Shown: positions 5,699 to 10,478 of the stretch, piece after piece
Layout: each line of letters opens with the position of its first letter
How positions within the stretch are numbered: position 1 is the stretch's first letter
Origin: Armatimonadota bacterium
GTDB lineage: Bacteria; Armatimonadota; UBA10988
Length of the DNA stretch: 10,478 bases
Direction: 5' to 3'
Assembly: GCA_016183835.1 (NCBI GenBank)
Contig: JACPDV010000212.1
Location: 1-10,478, forward strand
Notes under the pieces: generated by a model
Databases searched by the model: none
Told to the model about the DNA's origin: nothing
Seen by the model: only the letters and a program-made list of their open reading frames with translations
Position numbers and translations under genes: made by a program

Positions 5699-8191
5699 AT
5701 GTACCGCTGGTCGCACCTCGCCCTCGTGCTGGTGGCCGGGCCCGCCGCTCTGCCCGCCGCGCCCGCCAGCTACCAGCCGTCGTCCAGCATCACCCGCGGC
5801 ATCTACGCCGACCTCGGCGATGCGCTCTCCACGCGGCTCTGGGAGCCGTGGGGCGCGTTCGAGTTGGACCGCGCCACGGCACACGGAGGCACGCAGAGCG
5901 TCCGCTGTGTGGGCGAGGCCGGCGGCACCGGGCAGGGCGTCAGCCAGCAGGTGTTCCTCGACCAGACCGAGCCGAAGCCCATCCGGATCGCCGGCTGGAG
6001 TCGGGCCGAGGGAGTTGCGGGATCCAAGGGCTGGCAGTACTCGCTCTACGTGGACTTCGTCTACAACGACGACACGAGCTGGGTCATGCAGGTGGCGCCG
6101 TTCGGCGTCGGCAGCCACGACTGGGAGTACTCCGAGGTGGTGGTGAAACCGGCCAAGCCGGTGCACTACGGCCGCTTCCACGCCTTCATCCGGCAGCTCC
6201 CCGGCACTGTCTGGTTCGACGACCTGTTCCTGGGCGAGGAGGGCGGGGAGAACCTGCTCCGCGGCGCGGACTTCGAGGGCGGCCTGCGCGACATGAGCCG
6301 GCGCGAGGCGTTCTACGGCAGGCTGGCCGACCTGCACGTCAACGCGCTACACGGCTACCTCGGCGGCGGCATGAAGGAGTGGGACACGCCGGCCGACCCC
6401 GCCAATCCGCTGCGCGAGTTCCTCGACGACGCCCAGCGGCGGGGGATCGGCGTGTGGCTCACGCTCGGTGTGGGGACGCGGCCGTTCAAGGACGCGGACG
6501 ACCCGAGCTTCCCGCAGTACTACTGCCCGAACGAGACCTGGGGCGCCGACTGGACCGCCGCCGTGGCGCGGGCCGCGCGGTTCCCCTTCAGCGGCATCTC
6601 GATGGTGCCCGACGAGTACAACCTCAACAACGGCGACACCGACTCGCTGCGGAAGCACAGCGACAAACGTGTCGCCGACTTCTACACGGCGATGGGCGAA
6701 TACTGCAACGGGCCTGGCTGTCGGGCCGGTTACGAGCGGCTCACCGGCCACGCGCTGCCGGACGTGACCCGCGGGCCGCGCGACTCTGCGGAGGCCTACC
6801 GCTGCTGGGTCGAGTTCCGCTACGACACCACCACCGCCTGGCTGGCGCGGACGGTGAAGGCGGTCAAGGCGGCCAACCCGGGGATCCGCACGGACAGCCT
6901 GATCTGCGTTACGCCGCTCTGCTCCGACCTGTGGTGGGGGCCTGGCGTGGCCTGGGATCGCGCCGGCTACGAGGCCGGCGTGGAGTACCCCACCACCGAT
7001 CCCTACATCGAGCTGCACAACTACCTGGGCGACAGCAACCACTGGTACGTCACCGAGACCACAGAGCACCTGGCGGGCGCGAGCCCGGCGCGGCGCTGCG
7101 GCGTGGTGCTCGAGGCCAGCCGGCTGCGGCCCGAGTATCGTGAGCTGGACCCCGTCGAGACCTACGGCAGCGCCCTCTCCGCCGTGTGGCACGGCGCTCG
7201 CGAGTTGGCCTGGTGGCACTTCGGCCACATCACCGACCGCTACCACTCCACCGACCAGGCGGCCGCCTGCTATGCCCGGGTGCAGGGCGTCTACGCGCTC
7301 CTCGAGCGGATCGACCCGTGGTTCCGCGACGCCCGTCCCGCGCCGGGGATCGCGTTCCTCTTCTCCCGTGCGAGCTGCGATGCGTGGCGGCTCTACGCGA
7401 GCGACGAGCACGCGCCGGCCGGAGTGCTGACCCACGCCAACCGCGACCCGCGCTACGCGAGCCTGGCGCAGAAGGAGCTGCTCTCCTACCTGTTCCGCCA
7501 GGGCTATCCGGTCACGCTCTACTACCTCGAGAGCGTCCGCGCCGAGGAGCTGGCCGCGCATCCGGTGGTGGTGGTGCCGTTCGCCTACGCGATCGCCGAC
7601 GGCCGCATGGCGCTGCTGCGCAGGCTGGCGGAGAGCGGCAAGCACGTGGTGATCGTCAGCGAGCTGGGCCTGCTCGACGAGCACGGTACGCCGCGGGCGA
7701 AGCCGGCGCTGCTGGACCCGTGCGCGCTGCCGGTGGGCGCGGTCCCGAGCCGGCAAGCCGTGGGCAAGGGCACCGTGACGTTCGTCCCCGGCGAGATAGG
7801 CTACCGTGTGGTGCTGAACCGCGACAACGAGAAGCGCTCCCGCTCCGGGCGCATCCCGCCCGGCGAGCTGGACCCGCAGGTGACCAAAGTCTGGCAGACG
7901 CTGCTGAAGCCGTGGCTCGGCGAGCCGTGGCTGAACCGCCCGGTGCAGGGCGACGACGCCGAGGTGGTGCTGCGGCGCAGCCCGCGGGGCTGGCTGCTGC
8001 TGTGCGTGAACTGGCGCGACGAGCCGGTGCGGGTGGCGTTCCCGCATCGCGCGCCGTTCGGCCGGGCGTCGGGCGAGGTCTACGCTCTCGGGCCTGACGG
8101 GCGGATGGTGCCGGCGAAGCTGGCGGCCGGCCGCTACGAGACCACGCTGTCCCCGCAGCAGGCGCTCGTGGCGCTGCTCCCGGCGCGGTAG
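5699..8191 (+). CDS. Secreted GH42-like (clan GH-A) glycoside hydrolase with N-terminal jelly-roll module
   Basis: An 830-residue predicted exported protein. Residues 1-23 form a signal peptide (MYRW, a hydrophobic run, then APAS). Residues about 28-185 look like a CBM4/9-type jelly roll closing with V-W-F-D-D-L. A TIM-barrel-like region follows (about 205-550) with HVNALHGYLGGG, a GIGVWLTLG strand, MVPDEYN (D305-E306) and VVLEAS (E472). E306 and E472, 166 residues apart, are the best acid/base and nucleophile candidates; the spacing is close to the 171 I recall for the Thermus A4 GH42 enzyme. Residues about 560-690 resemble the amidotransferase-like trimerisation domain of GH42 (HPVVVVPFAYAI, GKHVVIVSELG), followed by a beta-rich C-terminus. 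It likely cleaves beta-galactosidic or related bonds outside the cytoplasm; substrate unknown. The last 58 bases overlap the 3' end of the opposite GT87-like gene. A decayed copy of its 5' part lies at 2688-2801. Confidence 0.82.
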   Translation: MYRWSHLALVLVAGPAALPAAPASYQPSSSITRGIYADLGDALSTRLWEPWGAFELDRATAHGGTQSVRCVGEAGGTGQGVSQQVFLDQTEPKPIRIAGWSRAEGVAGSKGWQYSLYVDFVYNDDTSWVMQVAPFGVGSHDWEYSEVVVKPAKPVHYGRFHAFIRQLPGTVWFDDLFLGEEGGENLLRGADFEGGLRDMSRREAFYGRLADLHVNALHGYLGGGMKEWDTPADPANPLREFLDDAQRRGIGVWLTLGVGTRPFKDADDPSFPQYYCPNETWGADWTAAVARAARFPFSGISMVPDEYNLNNGDTDSLRKHSDKRVADFYTAMGEYCNGPGCRAGYERLTGHALPDVTRGPRDSAEAYRCWVEFRYDTTTAWLARTVKAVKAANPGIRTDSLICVTPLCSDLWWGPGVAWDRAGYEAGVEYPTTDPYIELHNYLGDSNHWYVTETTEHLAGASPARRCGVVLEASRLRPEYRELDPVETYGSALSAVWHGARELAWWHFGHITDRYHSTDQAAACYARVQGVYALLERIDPWFRDARPAPGIAFLFSRASCDAWRLYASDEHAPAGVLTHANRDPRYASLAQKELLSYLFRQGYPVTLYYLESVRAEELAAHPVVVVPFAYAIADGRMALLRRLAESGKHVVIVSELGLLDEHGTPRAKPALLDPCALPVGAVPSRQAVGKGTVTFVPGEIGYRVVLNRDNEKRSRSGRIPPGELDPQVTKVWQTLLKPWLGEPWLNRPVQGDDAEVVLRRSPRGWLLLCVNWRDEPVRVAFPHRAPFGRASGEVYALGPDGRMVPAKLAAGRYETTLSPQQALVALLPAR

Positions 8192-9358
8192 GCGCGGAGC
8201 AGCCAGACCAGCCCGGCGATCACGTAGGCGGCCAGACCCAGGCCGAGCACGCCGCCGAACCCCTCTGTGGCGAAGTGGATCGCGCAGAGCGCCCAGGGCA
8301 CCGTGGCGAAGACATAGGCCGCGGTCGTGCGGCCGCGCCGCCAGGCGGCGACGGGCAGGGCGTAGAGCGCCGCCGTGCCGGCCACATAGTGGTGCACCCA
8401 GGCCTTGGGCGAGATGCAGCCCATCGCCAGGCCCGCCATGCCAAGCACCACGACGGCGCCCGCTCGGTCGCCGGCCGGCACCCGCAGCGCAGCCAGGAGG
8501 AGCAACGCGAGCACGGCGACCTTGCGTCAGGCTCTGGTTGCGATAGCTCGCCGGGTTGGAGTTCGGATCGGCGTCGAACGACGGGCTGTACAGCACGCGA
8601 TCACGCCATTCGGCCAGCAGCGCGAGATTCTGCTGCCAGCCCGCCACCATCGCGGGGGCCACGAACAGCCACAGCAGGAGCCCCACGAGCAGGCCGCCTG
8701 CGGCCAGCCCGCCGGTCGCCGGGCGGCGCCGGATGGCCAGCCCCACCGCCGTCAGCGCGGGGAGAATCGGCGAGATTTTGGTTGTGGCGGGCATGGCCAG
8801 GACCATTCCGCCGCACCACGCCAGGCCGGCACGGTCCTCGCTTGCCAGGCGGTAGCCGAGCACCAGCAGCCAGGTCACGAAGACGGGCACGTTACCCCGC
8901 TGCACGCCCTCGAGCGCCAGCAACGTGAAGGCCAGCAACGCCGCGCCGCCGATCCACCAGGGCTCCGGCCCTGGCATCTCGGCAGCCGTCGGGTCGGCGC
9001 GACGGAGCAGCCGCCGCAGCTCGGACGCCAGGCCGAAGCCCATCGCGCACTGCAGCAGGAACCACACCGCGGCGGCGTGCTCCGGCCGCAGCCCGATCAG
9101 CGGGCGCAAGAGCACCGCGAAGAAGGGAGCGTAAAGGTAGCACCAGCCCCGCGGGTTGACCACGTGGTAGGGGTTCCGGCCGTGGTACAGCGCGTCGGAC
9201 GCCGCCAGGTAGACCGTGAAGTCCGACCGGTGCCGCTCCGGCTCCAGCGGCCGCACGACCGACCGCGCGTAGACGTCGAACACCAGCCAGAGCAGCAGCG
9301 CCACGACCATCGCGGCGTTGAGCAGGGCGGCACGGCGCTGCCGGGTCGGTTCAGGCAT
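8134..9358 (-). pseudogene. GT87/DUF2029-like membrane glycosyltransferase, broken by a frameshift near 8527
   Basis: The first 277 codons (9358 to 8528) encode an integral membrane protein of the GT-C fold. After a first hydrophobic span there is S-D-F-T-V-Y with the acidic residue at 44, then G-R-N-P-Y and the Y-L-Y-A-P-F-F-A-V-L-L-R-P-L stretch typical of DUF2029, followed by several membrane spans, G-N-V-P-V-F and K-I-S-P-I-L. The frame breaks just after RNQSL. Dropping one base at 8527 joins it to RKVAVLALLLLAALR and then to the family-like SPKAWVHHYV motif and two last spans, ending at 8134. The total would be 407 residues, near normal. The family moves mannose or other sugars from polyprenyl phosphates at the membrane. 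Either a sequencing error or a recent mutation fits; the original frame then runs on as an Arg/Pro-rich shadow. AGGG before the ATG may be the binding site. It follows the upstream gene by nine bases. Confidence 0.75.
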
Positions 9359-9367
9359 GGTCGGCCC

Positions 9368-10478
9368 TCATGGCGCCGCCTCGAACGACACATCGTCGAA
9401 CAGCACCCGGGCGCCGCGGCAGCCCAGGATGATTCGCACCTGGGCCGCGCCGGCCGGCGCCGTGAACACGCCGCCATGCTCCGTGTACTCGCGCGGCCGG
9501 TTGGTTCCCGCCCAGTCGTTGGCGTACGCCAGGTGCCCGCCGGCCGCGTCTAGCCAGTCCAGCGTGACCTTGTAGTCGCCGTCGCCGGCCAGTTGCTTCA
9601 CCCACGCGCGCAGGCGGTAGCGCTTGCCGGCGTCCACCGCTACCGGCTGCGCATTGGCCTGGCTCTCGTGCCCGTCGGCGGGCGCGTCGAGGCTGAGCGC
9701 GGCCTTGCCGCCGCGCGGTTGCGCGGTGTCGATCTGCGCCGACGGATCGCCACCCCAGCCCGTCAGCCCGTCCTCGAACCCGCCGTTGATCAGCGTGTCG
9801 GCGATCTGCGGGTTGTGGTAGGCCAGCGCGGCCGCGCCTTCCACCACCAGCTCACCCACGGCCTCGGCGGGATCCAGCGCGACGACCAGCCCCTGCTCGC
9901 GTTCGGCCGGCCGCCAGCCGGGCCGCACGCCGCGGGCCAGCTCCGCGCCGTTCCAGGTCACCCGCTTCGGCTCCGCCAGGTTGAGCAGCAGCACCTGCGA
10001 CGCGAGGTGCGGGAGCATGCGCAGCTTGAGACGGAGCGTGCCGCCGTTCCACTCGCCGGCGAGCGGCCAGGCCGGGCCCAACACGCTCACGCGCTGCTCG
10101 CCGGCCCTCAAGCTGTGAGGCCGTGGCCCGGCCGGGTAGCCGGCCTGGTTCACCAACCCGCTCAGGATGCCCATCGGCGACAAACACCACTCGTAGTAGT
10201 CCTCCCCGCGCACGATCTGGTACGAGTCCGGGAACAGCCCGGGGTGGCCGCACTTGGCGCCCGGCGCCTTCTGCTGCACGGCGGCGGACTGCACGATCAG
10301 CCCGGCCAGCTTCAGCCAGTCGTACGACGTGTCGTAGTTGGCGAGCTCCGAGAGACTCTCGGCGTAGACCAGCCCGACCCACTGCACCGCGGCGCCGAAC
10401 CAGGGGTGTTCGTAGAAGGTGGTGCCGAAGACCGAGATGCTCGCGCCGGGCATCGCCTTGCGGTCGGGCGCGGCCCAG
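9368..10478 (-). CDS. C-terminal part of a large protein ending in a carbohydrate-binding-like jelly roll (partial)
   Basis: The frame is open to the window edge (the codons before the ATG at 10453 continue as WAAPDRKA), so the true start lies outside and about 369 residues are visible. The first 80 visible residues are helical and aromatic-rich (FYEHPWFGAAVQWVGLVY, then SYDWLKLAGLIVQSAAVQQ), reminiscent of the alpha/alpha-toroid part of polysaccharide lyases or similar enzymes. They continue into a beta-rich middle containing DSYQIVRGEDYYEW. The last 140 residues look like a CBM4/9-type jelly roll: L-I-N-G-G-F-E-D-G-L-T-G-W, then A-G-K-R-Y-R-L-R-A-W-V-K, and R-V-L-F-D-D-V-S-F-E near the end, as in the GH42-like protein. 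Carbohydrate activity is inferred from this module and the neighbours; the catalytic family is not established. The GT87-like gene starts nine bases downstream on the same strand, so the two are probably cotranscribed. Confidence 0.7.
   Translation of the reverse strand, partial: WAAPDRKAMPGASISVFGTTFYEHPWFGAAVQWVGLVYAESLSELANYDTSYDWLKLAGLIVQSAAVQQKAPGAKCGHPGLFPDSYQIVRGEDYYEWCLSPMGILSGLVNQAGYPAGPRPHSLRAGEQRVSVLGPAWPLAGEWNGGTLRLKLRMLPHLASQVLLLNLAEPKRVTWNGAELARGVRPGWRPAEREQGLVVALDPAEAVGELVVEGAAALAYHNPQIADTLINGGFEDGLTGWGGDPSAQIDTAQPRGGKAALSLDAPADGHESQANAQPVAVDAGKRYRLRAWVKQLAGDGDYKVTLDWLDAAGGHLAYANDWAGTNRPREYTEHGGVFTAPAGAAQVRIILGCRGARVLFDDVSFEAAP

Noticed and set aside
5848..7143. A 431-codon plus-strand frame inside the glycosidase gene
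   Set aside because: Arg-rich, repetitive shadow of the correct frame with no recognisable domain.
8515..8535. Programmed ribosomal frameshifting in the GT87-like gene
   Set aside because: No slippery heptamer or following stem is evident at the join, and the family is not known for it. Mutation or sequencing error explains it more simply.
6347..9358. A minus-strand open frame of 1003 codons
   Set aside because: Only its first 277 codons (down to about 8528) read as a membrane protein. The rest is Arg/Pro/His-rich antisense of the well-supported glycosidase gene, a common effect of high-GC third positions after a frameshift.
1..10478. CRISPR array, insertion sequence, tRNA or rRNA genes
   Set aside because: No evenly spaced direct repeats, transposase-like frame with terminal repeats, cloverleaf or ribosomal sequence was seen on either strand.

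Overview
The window is a GC-rich (roughly 70 percent by eye), gene-dense bacterial segment with short intergenic gaps, GTG as well as ATG starts, and clear GGAGG-type ribosome binding sites. The large secreted carbohydrate-active and metallopeptidase-like proteins, Gfo/Idh/MocA oxidoreductase and GT87-like membrane protein would suit a heterotrophic environmental bacterium of the Planctomycetota/Armatimonadota sort. That placement is a weak inference: there is no rRNA or marker gene here.

Layout. Positions 1-2041 (+) look like one operon of housekeeping or metabolic genes: the tail of an unidentified gene, a YjbQ/UPF0047 protein, a YfcE/MJ0936-type metallophosphoesterase and a Gfo/Idh/MocA oxidoreductase, joined by 4-base overlaps or an 11-base gap. 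A 121-base gap with two hairpins follows, then a small beta-class carbonic anhydrase (2163-2657, +). A 150-base gap after it contains a decayed copy of the N-terminal coding region of the glycosidase gene that lies 3 kb downstream.

Positions 2808-8191 hold two large divergent genes for predicted secreted proteins. One is an 897-residue discoidin-domain protein with an HExxH...E metallopeptidase-like core (-). The other is an 830-residue GH42-like glycosidase with an N-terminal jelly-roll module (+). Their 197-base divergent spacer carries a perfect 12-base inverted repeat. Positions 8134-10478 (-) hold a GT87/DUF2029-like polytopic membrane protein broken by a one-base frameshift near 8527. 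Upstream of it, and running off the window, is the C-terminal part of a protein that ends in a carbohydrate-binding-like jelly roll.

The right two thirds reads as a locus for extracellular polysaccharide or glycoprotein breakdown plus membrane glycosyl transfer, with no SusC/SusD pair, transporter or regulator visible. I see no CRISPR array, tRNA, rRNA, insertion sequence or phage gene. The most noteworthy items are the duplicated gene fragment, the discoidin-metallopeptidase architecture, the frameshifted GT87 gene and the inverted repeat between the divergent genes. None amounts to clear evidence of a new system.
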